Source: Metallyticus violacea (Eukaryota; Arthropoda; Insecta; Mantodea; Metallyticidae). Taken from it: a stretch of DNA of 64,000 bases. How positions within the stretch are numbered: the stretch's first letter is position 1; each line of letters starts with the position of its first letter. Location: positions 37,412,501 to 37,476,500 of the forward strand of contig CM060840.1 of the NCBI GenBank assembly GCA_030762175.1, read 5' to 3'. This document shows, in pieces, positions 24,066 to 36,312 of the stretch. A model generated the notes under the pieces. It made no database searches. It had not been told where the DNA came from and worked only from the letters and a program-made list of their open reading frames with translations. Both the position numbers and the translations under genes were made by a program.

Positions 24066-25216
24066 CATATGTGAAATGAGTAATAATAAGCACTACATGG
24101 TATATCAATGCAAGATAATCGACGACTTTAATAGCAAGGTGAATAAAACGCATTTCAATATTCTATTATTCCAACAGTATTTGCATAAGAAAATATATCA
24201 GTATGATATATTTTAGAACTGATAAGAACTGATACTCCACTCTACACGCTCAAAAGCATATATCTACTATTAAATTCTTTCAGCGCGAGAAACTGTATTT
24301 TTACACAGTAATTAAGTATAATAACAAAGAAAAATTATAATGATTCTTTAATTTGTAATTCATTCCGCCGAAATATAATTAAAAACAATTTATTATCACC
24401 ACTGCAATGGTAGTGACATTATCCAGAGATTTGGGACACATTTCTTATATGCTCCCGTTAGTGAATAATAAAATAAGAATATTTCTGAAACATGGAGCAT
24501 TTCAGAACGACTATTTTGTTTATAAAGCTGCCTAAAAATAAAATTTGAATAGTGATTTTATTTTATGGCTCACAAATGCCACCTTTAACACTAGTAACAT
24601 AAATAACTTCTTTTTCATTACTTTACAGATATGTTATTAACACGTTTCATATTTTACTGGCAGAGGCAAGCTACATGTACAAGTGCTTTAGAAAATGTGA
24701 AGCTTCATATCGTATCACAACTGTGATGGGCACATCAACAATTTGTTATGACGTGAGGTTTTCAGTAACGATATGTTACATAAAATATCCCCTCAAATCA
24801 TTTAATAATTTGCACTTCACATTTTTAATGCTGTGTTCACAATTTGTTTTGCAGACTGCAGTTGTTACATTTATTAATGCATTTCTGACCTAACGTTATT
24901 GGTCTAAAAACCTACGTTTGTTCCGCCATGTCCATCTATGTCACTGTCACTCGAATAAAACCAATCACCAGCTCAACTGTAGCTACCCTCTTTGACCCAG
25001 CTGGTTAGGATAGCCGTATGAAACATTTGTATCCTGTTTGAATGAAACTTATTTCCAATTTTCCTCATATGATTCAAATATCATATGATGAAGGTAATGA
25101 TTAAGTAACTGGTATTCTAACCAAATAAAAAAAGGTTAAAAAACTTTGCCTAGATAGTGTTTTTTTTTCCCTCACAAATTCCATTTGATTATTGGTTTAA
25201 TCATGGCTGCTTTACA
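21787..25216. other. AT-rich sequence with one microsatellite
   Basis: Short frames at 23390-23731 and 24675-24893 have no recognisable domain. About 22770-22840 and 24900-25020 are locally less AT-rich. The TA array at 24024-24061 is listed separately. Confidence 0.45.
24024..24061 (+). repeat. (AT)n microsatellite
   Basis: About 19 uninterrupted AT units. Confidence 0.97.
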
Positions 25217-25490
25217 CCGCTACGGGTGGCCGAGGCCATTAAGGCGGGGACTCGTGAGCGGCAGGTCTGGGATTCGAATCCCACCAGGACCATCCTCTCT
25301 GACTGAGGTTTTTTCCAGGTTTTCTCAGTCCTCATAAATGGCAAATGCCGGGGAGGTACCGTAAACTTAGGCCTGGAATGTTTCTTTTCTTAAAAAAATC
25401 CCTTCTCAATTTACCATTTCATCTCATGTATCATCAGTTTCCACCACCTGTGGGCCTCAGTAGTAAAAACGGGTGTTAAATACCATTCAA
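25217..25490 (+). mobile_element. SINE family A, copy 3 (full length)
   Basis: The head CTACGGGTGGCCGAGGCCATT is followed by AAGGCGGGGACTCGTGAGCG and a B box in GATTCGAATCCCACCAGGAC. The body carries CTGACTGAGGTTTTTTCCAG, AAATGCCGGGGAGGTACC and TTAGGCCTGGAATG, and the tail ends AAAACGGGTGTTAAATACCA. Flanks (GCTGCTTTACACC before, GCTACATTACC after) resemble each other only weakly, so the duplication has decayed or is absent. Confidence 0.92.
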
Positions 25491-27919
25491 AACAGCTACA
25501 TTACCACCATAAATAATAAATAGTTTTTGGAAAAAAAAAAACTAATAAATTTGGACATCATACCTGGTTTCGTGTCTGCCTGAGAAAGTAGTTATTAAAG
25601 AATATGCAGACAATACTTAAAGTAAATAAGGTGACCGGGGTGTAAACATAGCCAAGGTAAAATTAAAATTAAAGAATTAAAAATCGGTACATAAATAAAT
25701 TAAAGTTTTCCTTTCATTCGCAATTTGGAAGATTCTTAATTTGGAATTCGATCTAGCTTTTAAAATATACATTATTTTTAATCGGAGAGCTGGAAAAATA
25801 TTTTGCAAAACTAATTTGGATAGTGTTTCGGGTTACTAAATTTGTCATTGGCACCTTTCACAATTTTATTTTCCGTTCGCATAAGTTCTACATTAGTTTG
25901 TAATTCTATCTTTGAAATATTAGCACTTTCAGATTTTTTCATTTATAGTTCAATCATTGACGATATCCATTCTTCTCAGGGTATAAGTGCCGCTTTGTGA
26001 TGCTTCCTACAATAAAGCTTTAAGAAATCTGGCGCAAAAGAAATAATTACAGCTTTTAATATTACCACAATAGCATTTGAGGAAAGTTATAAATTTGACA
26101 AACTACTAAAATAATATCATGAATTATTCACGTTTAATTTAAAATGAGACGAGTATTTTAAAACTGTAAAGAGAACGTAATATAATGAATGCATTTTCGA
26201 AGGAAATATATTGTTAAAAATATTTTAAATTATCTGTCTCTAGGACCTAAGAAGCGAGATAACTTGTAAGCATGTAAATAAAATTACAAATTAATATGTT
26301 TCAGCCATATGTGAAATTAAAGAAGAAAAACAAGAAAATATTTTTTTTTATTCAGTAAAAGTAATAACCAGTTAAATTACATGAATCATAGACAATGATG
26401 GCATACAAAGGTCAACCTGATTAATTAAGTTCTTAGTTTAATTAGATTTGTAATGGATCAAACAATATTAAAAACGAAAACAATAAGTAGTGAATAAAAT
26501 GCCCACATATATTATTAATGAAAGTAAGGAAGCACCGTTAAAAGTATATAAACAGAAAGACCGAGAAAATGTTTGATGGCATCGACGTGAAACTGGGACA
26601 AGCTTGTAACCTGATCCTGAGGAAGCACATGAGCTATATTTAGCATTAAGTATTGGTTCGATCGTTTAGTCTGAATAAGCCCTAGGCATTATTAATTACT
26701 GTATAAGGCGGTGGTACTACATTATAAAAATTGTGTCCTTCTTCATCACATATTCATTTCTCCAGCTATTGTTCTTTTAACACTTTAGATTGTAATTATA
26801 GAGATAATAATGTTTGTATAAATACTACATTCAATATTCATTCTCAATAGTAAGGATTCTAAGTGGGAAGAGTTTTTTATTCAAGCAGATTTTGCATATA
26901 CTTTAAAACGTTCAAATCTGGATAACTAGGTATTTGAAAAAACGCCCAAATTTAGATATCGAGGAAAAGTATAAAATTAATGCTGATTAAATCATCCCAG
27001 TCCCTCCGATTAAATTTTTAAACAATAACAATGGTCTAGGTTATAAGACAACAAAATGTTTAATATTGATTGAATCCTCATTACCAATTTAAGCATTAAA
27101 ATAAGGGTTACCAATTGAAATTTTAAAACAGATATTACTGGAGGTGAGAGAGCGAAACCCCAAAGTTATTCAACATTGGTTTAAACCTTCCCCCTTAATA
27201 ATTAAATTAAGTTATTTGTTTAAATTAAAGGTATGCTAAATAAGTTATTATTCAGAATGGAAAGTTTTGAAACGAAACCCCTGTATAAGTCATTTGTATG
27301 TTATCTTCCTCGTGGCAATAACACGAGCTAGGAGCGACATTATTAATCTTCTTGTTGAAATAAGATGCTCTTTATTCCTAGACAGTTATTGCTATTACTA
27401 TTTTGATTCCAGATAAAACTGGCAAAACTCTTTCAGTGTCTCTCTCCTCGCCAATGTTATCTGAGAAGTGTGTTCAATCCACATTTTCACCACTAGAAAT
27501 AAAATTAATCATGAAACGGTTAGTGATAGTATGTTTCCTTTAAGAGACTTTGAAGCACTACAAAGGCTCCAAAGTGATTTTTGTCCCTCCTTCAGTCATT
27601 GGTATTTCTTCTACAGTGAGAACAATTTTCAAGTTCTGTAACTTAGATAAGTGGACCAGTGGAGATTCCCCAAACGCGGCGGCTTTCTCTCTTCTAATCA
27701 GTTGCGAGCGGGATTTTAATAGAGTCAATCAATTGTGTTGTGCTATCAGAGTGAAATTTCATTAAACAGGCAGTACCCTTGTACAATAGTGAGAAATTCG
27801 CTGCGTCGTCGTATATTTATCTTCAAGGCATACATCAGATACGGAAGTCGTGTAGTAGAACCATACAGGTGCTTTGGGGTAAATTTTCTGGCAGTCCGGT
27901 TCCAAAATAATAGTTAATG
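25491..27919. other. AT-rich sequence with no recognised gene
   Basis: A stretch at about 27540-27770 has a less AT-rich 71-codon frame beginning 'MKHYKGSKVIFVPPSVIGIS', with no domain I recognise. It may be a fragment of an unrecognised element. Nothing else stands out. Confidence 0.4.
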
Positions 27920-28179
27920 AGTGAATGGTGTTTAACGCCACTTGGTGGTGAACACTGATGATACATGAGATGAAATGATATATTGGGAAAGTATTATTTT
28001 AAGGAAGGAAATGGTACAGACCTAAGTTTCAGAGTACCTTTCCGGCATTTGCCATTTATGAGGACTGAGGAAAACCTGGAAAAAACCTCAGTAAGGGAGG
28101 ACGGTCCTGGCGAGATTCGAACCCCAGACCTCCCGCTCACGAGTCCGCGCCTTAACGACCTCGGCCACCCGTAGCGGTG
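27920..28179 (-). mobile_element. SINE family A, copy 4 (full length)
   Basis: On the minus strand: CGCTACGGGTGGCCGAGGTC, GTTAAGGCGCGGACTCGTGA, a B box in GGTTCGAATCTCGCCAGGAC, then the body and the tail ending TGGCGTTAAACACCATTCAC. The tail has lost the 'cagaggcaccacagg' segment present in other members. Flanks (AATAGTTAATGAG before, AATACAGTTAGTCAG after) are a weak candidate duplication. Frames on both strands here are not genes. Confidence 0.92.
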
Positions 28180-29579
28180 TAATACAGTTAGTCAGAGGTA
28201 TAACGAAGCATACTCTATGACAGAACGGAAAAACTATCGAAGACTTCTCATCAATCACGACAGGATTGCGACATTTACATTCCAGAATGTAAGATATTTT
28301 CAGAGAAAGATATACAAACACTTCTGAACCAGCCATATGAAAGGCTCTTCAACTCCACAGCACATTCAAACTTTATTCTTCAAACATCCAATCAAGAATC
28401 CGCAGCAGTGCAATAAATCCTAATATCTGAATTACAAATAAGACACAACATGCTGACAATCTTATCTGCTGAACAGAAGAGCGTGCCCAAATTGTCAGAT
28501 TATCCAGTGTACCAAAATCATGCAATTAGTCTGTATTGAACAGGATCAATAATTCCGCTATAGAACTGTGTTCAGCTTTTTAAAGGAATTGGTTTATAGG
28601 AAAAATATTTAATGCTAGCATCCAAAATAGTACGTAAATAAAAGAGAACAAAGTACTTTCAATTTAAAGTTTTCCAAGTACCATCCAACGAGCCTAGTTT
28701 GAAAATAATATGTAGAATCCACTCTTCTGATAGGTCACGATAAAGCCAAAAGCATCCCCAAATCAACATATTTAGAATAATGTCTGTTTTCACCATTACA
28801 TCTGTACAGATATTCTTACTGACGATACCACATGCAATGAGCGAAATTGCTTAAAAAGACAATTTCAGTTATGAGATGGCAAAACCAACAGTGTGAAGCA
28901 ACATATTTGAACGTTTCTTTTTGTTTTCTATAGGTTTCGTCACTTTTGAATAGTTCTTATGATTTATTTAAGGGAAGTAGCAATTACTCCGTAGAGTACA
29001 GATTTCTTTAAACCCAATTAAAAACCAGAAGCTTATCTCCACTTTATCGGCTGTTAATTGCGGGAACCTGACCGGAAGCGGTAGAGGATGATGCCTGTCG
29101 ATTCTTCTTTTCAATTACAAAGCTTCGCGTATATCAGCTCTAATTGCTTTAAGTCCTCTGGAACTTTAATTATGTTGTAGCGTTCAGGAATATCTCTGAA
29201 GGCAAAATCACCTTGAAAAATGCAGAATCAGCCTCTGCCTACAAAAAAATAATTTTAATGGATGTGCTTTCTTATAAATATTTTTTTTTTTTGGTACACT
29301 GTAATAATTATAAGAGAGTAAAACTGGAAACAACTAGATAAATTCTAAGAAAATTATATGTAAAAATGTCTCAGAGTGAAAAATAGGATGTGAAAGTGAA
29401 AAAAAGGTTTTGTTCTCGCTAGAACAAAACAAAATAGAGAAAGTGTTATTAATAATAGTAGGAAGTTTCGATAATTAGGTTTGTTAGACTGTTAGGCAGA
29501 TAACTACTTTATTCACACCAACTATAATTTTTCGTTGGGCTGCCTTGGCAAATTCTGTCACTAAGTTTAGCACTGAACA
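28180..29579. other. AT-rich sequence with no recognised gene
   Basis: No coding frame or repeat is recognised. About 29040-29110 is locally GC-richer. Confidence 0.45.
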
Positions 29580-30032
29580 CTTCTGGGCATTCCATTAACC
29601 TTCATACGTTCTAAACCATTTTCCCAGTTAATTTTCAACTCTTTTCTTTAATCATTTATATATACTACGTTAATTTCCTCATTTTATTTGATCTAATTTT
29701 GTGAATCCTTTTGTTCTCCTTAGAAATCTCAACCCTGCTGCTTTTATGTTTGAGATATCTCTTTTAGTTATAATCTAATTTTCGCTCCTCCGTATACGTA
29801 TGCTAAACAGGAGCACAGCCATAACCTAATAAACTTCTTAGGTTCTATGTAGTGTCCCACGTGTCTGAAACTTTGTCATTTTCTCTATTAAGTATGCCCT
29901 GTCCTTGTTTATACATTATGTTGCAGTCAAGGTATCTAAAATATACCATCTGCTCTAATTCTATGATATTCCCACAGTTTTGAGTCTGATCATTTTCGTA
30001 TCCTGAAACGTCCCAAATTTTGCTTTTTGTGA
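29580..30032 (-). pseudogene. LINE reverse-transcriptase ORF, C-terminal remnant
   Basis: Minus-strand reading with frameshifts gives 'IELEQMVYFRYLDCNI' (the E-Q-V-x-x-F-x-Y-L-G-C block), then 'ISNIKAAGLRFLRRTKGF' with 'TKLDQIK', then 'LKINWENGLERMKVNGMP'. This order (YLGC, about 60 residues, A-E-M-R-F-L-R-R-T-x-G-F/Y-T, then the HLERMxxNRxP tail) is that of the region after the reverse transcriptase palm in a class of insect LINE proteins often annotated as endonuclease-reverse transcriptase. Stops and frame changes are frequent. It seems related to the copies at 50062-51240 and 54692-55560, in the opposite orientation. Confidence 0.65.
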
Positions 30033-30309
30033 CCTGTTTTGTAGGAACAGATATTGAATGGCTACTGCTGGAAGTGGTGGCATTGATGAAGATGATTAAT
30101 ATAAAGGGTAAAATTAGATTAGTTTCTAAGAGACCCTGCCTTGAACAAGTATTTATGCTGATATATTGCTATTGACTGAATGAAAAGGTAGCATAAATAC
30201 TAAGTTTAATTAAATTGTTTCATTCGTCGCAGCCAATCGGAGCGACGAACATTTCCAGATATTCTATGAGGCTATTACAGACAGACCGCGGCTGCGTATT
30301 GGAAAAGAC

Positions 30310-30855
30310 ATTTGTCATGGTCGTATAATGCATGTACAGGTAGCAGCTTAATTAGTATGAGAGAGCTTTGTCAGCGATTATGTAACTCGGTGCTTTCATT
30401 GTGTGCTAACTGTTCTCGTCAGTTATGCCACTTGAAGAACGATTTTTATGTACGTTGTATATGTGAAAACGGATTCTTGCACAGAATTGTGAGGCAATTT
30501 GTAAGAAAAGATCCTAAAGTAGTGTTCCAGATAGAAAATCAGTTTTCCAATTTTTTAAAAAGCTACAGGTTCTTTCAATAGCATGAAATGTATCTCCATG
30601 TTCTTACGGAAGAAAAATAAGATTAAATATACGTATTTCCTACGCAAACGCCGGCAATGTATTGCCATTGAGGGTCATCATTTTCAGCGTTTCTTATGAC
30701 ACAGAATATTTCCTGTTTTATCAGTTTTATGTGCAGTATAATTTTATGGTTTCAATAAAAATATAAATAGTATTGTGCGTTCACTATATTTCACTATATT
30801 TCTGGTAGCAGCGGCTGCACTTTCCTATTAAGCACTAATACAATCCTAATGTACA
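30310..30855 (+). mobile_element. DUF4817-type DNA transposon remnant, copy at 30.3 kb
   Basis: This aligns along its length with 34330-34998: GTATAATGCATGTACAGGTAG, ACTCGGTGCTTTCA, GTGCTAACTGTTCTCGTCAG, CTTGAAGAACG, TGTGAAAACG, GTGTTCCAGATAGAAA, GGCAATGTATTGCCA and AGCGGCTGCACTTTCC. The coding block begins 'LEERFLCTLYM' (30431 on) and continues in other frames to 'FVRKDPKVVFQIENQ'. That is the start of a DUF4817-like N-terminal DNA-binding region ('LEER-F-MYDTY...F-RKFP...P') of DDE_3-class transposases. Stops and frameshifts disable it, the catalytic part is absent, and the right end (CACTAATACAATCC) is degraded. Confidence 0.58.
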
Positions 30856-31949
30856 TTCAACAATAAGCCGTTATAATAATGTGATTTAAAATCAACACTG
30901 AACAAATCAAAGTAAAAAATAGCAGAACATCTGGGGTTACATTTGTGTACCTACAGATTTGTTGTAAGTTCTCTGATTAATCTATATGCTTTATTTTATC
31001 AGATCATCACCAATTGAAAAATAATACTATTTTAAAATACATTTTCGCTCTTTAAATATCAGAATATATGGAGTGCATTATATTTTAACAGTTTCTTCAT
31101 TAATTATTAAAGTTAAAGTTAATGGCTTTATATTGCCATTTATTTAATGCCTTACACTAATTATCATTGTTTATATTTCTTGTTTACAATCTTAAATTCA
31201 CAAACGAAAATGTCACGAAAATGTTTAAAAATTTAACTCATCTGTACTTATCGCTCTTGAGCACCTTGTACTGTAAGCGGCATGACAAATACAGCTATAA
31301 TACAGCCATATTTCTATGTAACTTCGGTCTTTGGTATTATTGCAATTGCAAGAACTCTTTCTCTTCTTATTTATATTAAATTATTTTCAGGCGTTTTAAC
31401 ATGTCAATTCAATGAACAAGTGGTCATTCCGACTTTGTTCTTGACAGTTAAAGTTTTATATTTGTAAGAAAGAATTTTGATAACCTATGTATATGCATTA
31501 TAGGTTTGTTTACGTCTGTACACAGAAATACCACAAAGAGATGTATATAAAATAAGACATTAAATTTATATGGTACCCCTCACTTGTTAAAAGAAGTATT
31601 AGTTGCTACGATTAAATGTTTGAGACCAAGCTGTTTAATGGTAAAGAAAATGGGGAAGGAACTCTATACATAGGCTGTGAATGGTTTTAGTTTGGATGAT
31701 TTTTATAAGAGTTCAGGTAGTAAATACAACACGTATTATGTTATTAGGATTTTAACAATTAGAAAATATACAACTTTAATGGAACAGTAAGAATAAATCA
31801 TTTACATATGGGACAAATATTCATTATTTAAAAATGTGTACTTGAAGATTGTATTATAAATGTATATTAAAAATGAATGACATATTTCATTTTTCATTCA
31901 TTGCAGCAGATTTCGGAAACTGAAAATAACTGGTGTCTTAACAATATTT
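30856..31949. other. AT-rich sequence with no recognised gene
   Basis: Two overlapping frames near 31167-31467 are rich in Phe, Tyr, Leu and Ile, as chance frames in AT-rich DNA are. Nothing else is seen. Confidence 0.45.
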
Positions 31950-32412
31950 CATTTACAAAAGTCCCTTAAAAATCTTTCCCATATATCCAAAATCCATGGT
32001 GGAGAAATTTGCTTAAAACAGTTACAATGCGGAGTATAACAGAACAAATCAGGTTATAAATCTACACATAATTACTGCTAGATAGTGAAATATAAACGTG
32101 AAAAATTAAACACTTAAAATATAATTCAATAAGTTACACATCCACTGCTCTGGCCGCAGAGGATTCCACAATCAAAGAAGACTTTTGTAAATAAGCCTTA
32201 CCGAAGTATATTGTCGCAGAACGATGGAACACAAGCTACCACCCACGCAGACGATAGCCTCCAACAAAGACAAGTCCTTTGTCTAAAATTATTACTTACC
32301 AAGGACGACTGCTGTATTCCATCAAGTAGAGCGATAAAGAAAAAGATAGAACGGCATGGCACTACCCAGTGGTAAAAGCAGCAAGGCAAGGTTTCCAACG
32401 GAGCAAGAGCGC
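31950..32412. repeat. Dispersed repeat family D, copy 1
   Basis: Two stretches align with the region at 37980-38695 when the SINE inside that region is removed. The first has AAATCTTTCCCATATA and GGTGGAGAA against AAATCTTTCTCATATA and GATGGAAGAA. The second has AGACGATAGCCTCCAACAAAG, GAGCGATAAAGAAAAAG, CACTACCCAGTGGTA and AAGGTTTCCAA against AGACAATAGCCGCAAGCAAAG, GAGCGATAAAGAAAGAG, CGCTTCCTAGTGGTA and AAGGTCTCAAA. No terminal repeats or coding sequence are recognised, so the class is unknown. Confidence 0.55.
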
Positions 32413-34329
32413 ACACAAGCTTAGCCTAACGACGAATATCAATAGTAAAGTGTTCAAAAGAATTAAGAATCATCTTATCCAAAAATATAGTTTTATCTTC
32501 CAGAAGTTCATCCAAAAAGAACATGTTTGTTCAAAGTAAAATGATTTTGCAACACAATGCTTGTTATCAATAACTTTCACCAAAGTGACAAATGAATTAC
32601 ATTTTTACTGGTTCATATAGAGAGGTAATATATATTTATTAAGGAAATATTTCATTTGTATGTAAGAAATATTGCTGAATACGTATTTACCTCTACACGA
32701 AAAGTTTACACTCCTCATACTCAAGCCATACCAAAATGATATTATTCAGAAATGAAAGTCTGCTTTAAGTTATCTATTTTTAAGAACAAGTTAATTCCAA
32801 AAAGCGCGTGAAACTATAGGAAAATCTACGGATAAGAGAAAGTTGCAATGGAATATTACCCAATTCATAGAAAAGTAGTGTGCTAACAAATGAATGCAGA
32901 TTAACACATAAGCAATCAGTGCAGTTGAACAGATCACGTAGCTAAAGCCAAATAGAGGTCCTTGTTTTACTTAACATTGACATGGTGTGTCTTGGGGTCA
33001 CAAACGTGCTGGCTTTGATTTTCACCCGCAGTTAACGTGTGAGTGTCCGTGGCGAAGTGAACTTTAACATGCCAGGGAGACAGTATCGAGTTGGCGCTTA
33101 TTGGATCAATAAATTTGGTGCTCTCCAACACCCCACACCCTCAAGTCCGATATACTGGAGCCTTCCGTCTCTTTCGCACGGTGTCCATATAAACCGTGTG
33201 TGTGTGTGTGTGAACGCCCGTTGATTAAAGGGGCAGGCTTTCAATAAGAAAAAGAAGATAAAATGAGACAGTAAAGAAAGTTTGTTATTGCAAAAATCAT
33301 GGAAATAATACATAGTTATGAGAACAAGATTTTCTATTAATATTGATTGTAGTTTTTGAAAAAGAGATCGTTTGATTGCAAAAATAAAATATTCCTTAGA
33401 TAGTTAAACTGAAAGTGGTGGATTTTCCAAGGAAACTGAAGTGCAAGCAAAGCAGAAACAATCCTTCAGCCTTATAAACGAAATTAATAATTCAAAAATT
33501 ACTCAGAATAGGATAATTAATTTAATAAAATGTTTATTTGAATAAGTCCCATAGATTTGATACTAATATGCTCTTTTTCAAGATATACCAAGTCTAAAAC
33601 TACAGAATTTGGCGAAAGGAAAAAAAAGGAACATGTATCAGAAAACCATAGTTAAACTTGCTCTTACAAGATATAATTAAAAAGCTCAAAGCACTGTTAG
33701 TTACCTGAAATTATTTTTATTGTTTAAAAATAAATAATTCACTTATTTGATTAATTTTATTATTCATAATTTATGCAAAAGGCGATCAAAATGAAAATAC
33801 ATTCACAGAACATTTTCTTGATCTTTCTATTAACCACCAAGAAAGAGTTTTACCACAATGATACCAAAATGTATATACAAATCAAATACTTAACAGTTTT
33901 ATGGAGAAAAAAAATTCAAAATAATTCCTAAAAATATTAAATTAGCACATTATTTCTGAAAGTCAGGATGTATTTCTTGTTCTTGACTTAATGTTAATAA
34001 TCATTCTTTAACATTTCATTAGTCTGGATAATCGATCTAATTATGTTTGTAATATTCTATGTAGATGAAGCACTCTAGATTTACTAACTTTGGTTTAACA
34101 CGAAAGATGATGATGATGATTATTATTATTATAAAATTATTATTATTATTATTATTATTATCAATCTATTTCAGATTTATTTCCATAAGTAATAATTTTG
34201 GAAATCCTGAAACTACGTGAGACTGGAAGAAAGTCGATAACAGAAGATCTCATCATTGCGTATGATGTATAGCTGTATGCAATAGCATCTTTCTGTGCAA
34301 GGTTCTTTGAGTTACAGATCAGTAAAGCA
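32413..34329. other. AT-rich sequence with no recognised gene
   Basis: About 33000-33240 is less AT-rich and contains a short GT run (33198-33212) but no recognised coding or repeat sequence. The GAT/TAT array at 34106-34161 is listed separately. Confidence 0.45.
34106..34161 (+). repeat. (GAT)n(TAT)n trinucleotide microsatellite
   Basis: Five GAT units pass into TAT units, with one interruption (ATAAAATTA). Confidence 0.93.
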
Positions 34330-34502
34330 TAGTACTTGGAGATGCCAGTCGTCAAGCCCATATAATACGGTGCAGGTAGTAGCTTGTAGTTAGTTTGAGG
34401 AATCTTTGCCAGCGAGTGGTTGTGCTTTCATAGTACTCGGTGCTTTCAATGTCTAAATTGCGTGCTAATTGTTCTTCATTAGTTATACCAATTCGTATAT
34501 AT

Positions 34503-34754
34503 AACCTTGAAGAGCGGACTTTTATGTACGATACATAATTATGTGAAAACGAGTTTTTTCAGAAAAGTGTCAAGGCAACCCGCAAAAAAATTTATAGAAA
34601 TCGTATTCCAGATAAAGAAACTGCTCAACAATTTGTTAAAAAAATTACGAGAAATAGATATCTCAATGACAAGAAACCTGTTCCGAATTGTAGTGAAAAG
34701 TTAAATGAAATACAAAAATTTCTTTCCCAGATACCAGCAATGTATTGCCACTGA
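34503..34754 (+). pseudogene. DUF4817-like transposase N-terminus, frameshifted
   Basis: The start reads 'NLEERTFMYDT' and is then stopped. A shift of frame restores 'LCENEFFQKSVKATRKKIY', 'PDKETAQQFVKKITRN' and 'RYLNDKKPVPNCSEKLNEI', then TGA at 34752. In arthropod transposases with a DUF4817 domain this order (LEERxFMYDTY, F-RKF, P-x-x-T-x-x-L-V-x-K, G-S-hydrophobic-x-DKK, EEKLDEI) forms the DNA-binding N-terminus before a DDE_3 catalytic domain. Only about the first 80 residues remain. Identification is from recalled motif order, not a search. Confidence 0.6.
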
Positions 34755-34785
34755 GGGGCATTATTTTCTTCATAGATTAGTGTTT

Positions 34786-34831
34786 ACTATTATTATTATT
34801 ATTGTTATTATTATCATCATCATCATCATCA
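34786..34831 (+). repeat. (TAT)n(CAT)n trinucleotide microsatellite
   Basis: TAT units with one GTT interruption pass into about six CAT units. It sits inside the transposon remnant at 34330-34998. Confidence 0.92.
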
Positions 34832-36274
34832 GTTTTAATACAATACCATTTTATGCTTTTAGTAAAAATAAAGGCATTAAAATAAAAACAATAGCTTTAC
34901 GGCGACTCTATCTCTCATTATCAGGTTGCAGCCGTTGCACTTCCCCAATAAATAGCAGTGCTCAACCAATCCATAACTCAAATAACCTTGCTGTATATAA
35001 AAATTTAATAATAATAATGATGATAAATAAAACTGTAAATCAAAATTTACCTTTCTAATATATATTTAAAAACCACTAATTACCACCGCTGTTCATCTCG
35101 ATTTTTGGTCTCATTTCGGAATCTTTATAGACACAAAATAAAGTTCCGTTTTTAACACTTATATCATTAGCAGCCATTATATTCAGTAAGACTTTGCCGT
35201 GAATTCTACACGGGTAACCCCAACTGTATCGAGAGAACAAATATTAACAATAATCAAAATGAACAACTTAACATTTATATTCCTTTACTACTCAACGAGT
35301 ATCTAAATAAATTGATTGGTCAATAATTACGACGACTTAAGGCTTGCTTCAGATTCCTCATACCGACTAGACAGTCCAAAAGACACAGAAGTTCTTAAAA
35401 CGAGTAATACGAACAGGTGTATCCACCGACATTTTAATGCTGAACGACTGTGACAAAATTGCGGTAAAAAAGAAAAAAGTATAACTTAGAGATTCGGCCT
35501 AAGGGTAATATTTGAGCGCCATAGTAAATCCCAGGTTCAATTCCATTGTCAGTAAACCTGACTAGGGTTTTGCCATTTTTTTTTTCTTGTCAAGCAGACA
35601 AATGCTGGACGGAGTATTTCATTACCAATAGTTCTCAAATATACACTGCTATTAAAAAGCAAAAAAATTAAAATATATCACTATATAACTAAAGTAATCT
35701 GTCTGGCAGAAAGAAAAAGGTAAATATTTCAGGTATTCCGTAATTAGCAACTAAAAATTATCACATTTACTTGTCCATTGAAATTGATCAACATGCTTTC
35801 CGGATTGAAAATATGCATTTAACGGGAATTCAAGATCCAAGTTCGGTCCTACTAAAAACTGGAAAAAGGAATGGATAGAAAGTCGGATTGAGATGCATCT
35901 ACTAAAACTGAATTGAGCATGTTAGTCTTCTCATCAAATAAAATAAATCCTAATATTACATTACCCTTGAAATATGCAGGTGCATATTTTATTCCATTTA
36001 AATTTTTGTATCAGTTTTATCTTTACATCTTGGATCAATTGTTAATTTGTTGTTTAAACAGGTTATGCAACATAAAAATAAAGTTAGGCGGATTAATCAA
36101 AATAACATTTATGAAGAAATCTATAACTGGTTTCAACACGAATGAAAAACCATCATGTAAACAGCGATCGAACCGAGCGCGAATTCAATCCGGAAAGTGC
36201 ATTCATATCGACATATAAGCATGGTAATTGTTGCGAATAAAACGATTAAATGGAAGTGGCGATTCATAACTAGT

Positions 36275-36275
36275 A

Positions 36276-36311
<36 letters not shown>
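36275..36311 (+). repeat. (AAT)n microsatellite
   Basis: About twelve AAT units. The minus-strand frame across it, a run of Tyr codons, is an artefact. Confidence 0.95.

Positions 36312-36312
<1 letters not shown>

Larger units (their letters stand above)
34330..34998 (+). mobile_element. DUF4817-type DNA transposon remnant, copy at 34.4 kb (best preserved)
   Basis: The 5' part (CCAGTCGTCAAGCCCATATA) matches the minus-strand 5' part of the element at 13104-13656. The 3' end on the minus strand (TACAGCAAGGTTATTTGAG) matches that element's terminal repeat. Between them lie the leader, the coding remnant at 34503-34754, a TTA/TCA microsatellite and the block GCAGCCGTTGCACTTCCCC. I did not find the matching left terminal repeat. 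The gap between coding remnant and right end is far too short for a catalytic domain, so the copy is internally deleted and non-autonomous. Confidence 0.6.

Noticed and set aside
35490..35620. A further tRNA-derived SINE, from CCCAGGTTCAATTCC
   Set aside because: A B-box-like string alone is weak. There is no A box at the right distance and no second copy in the window.
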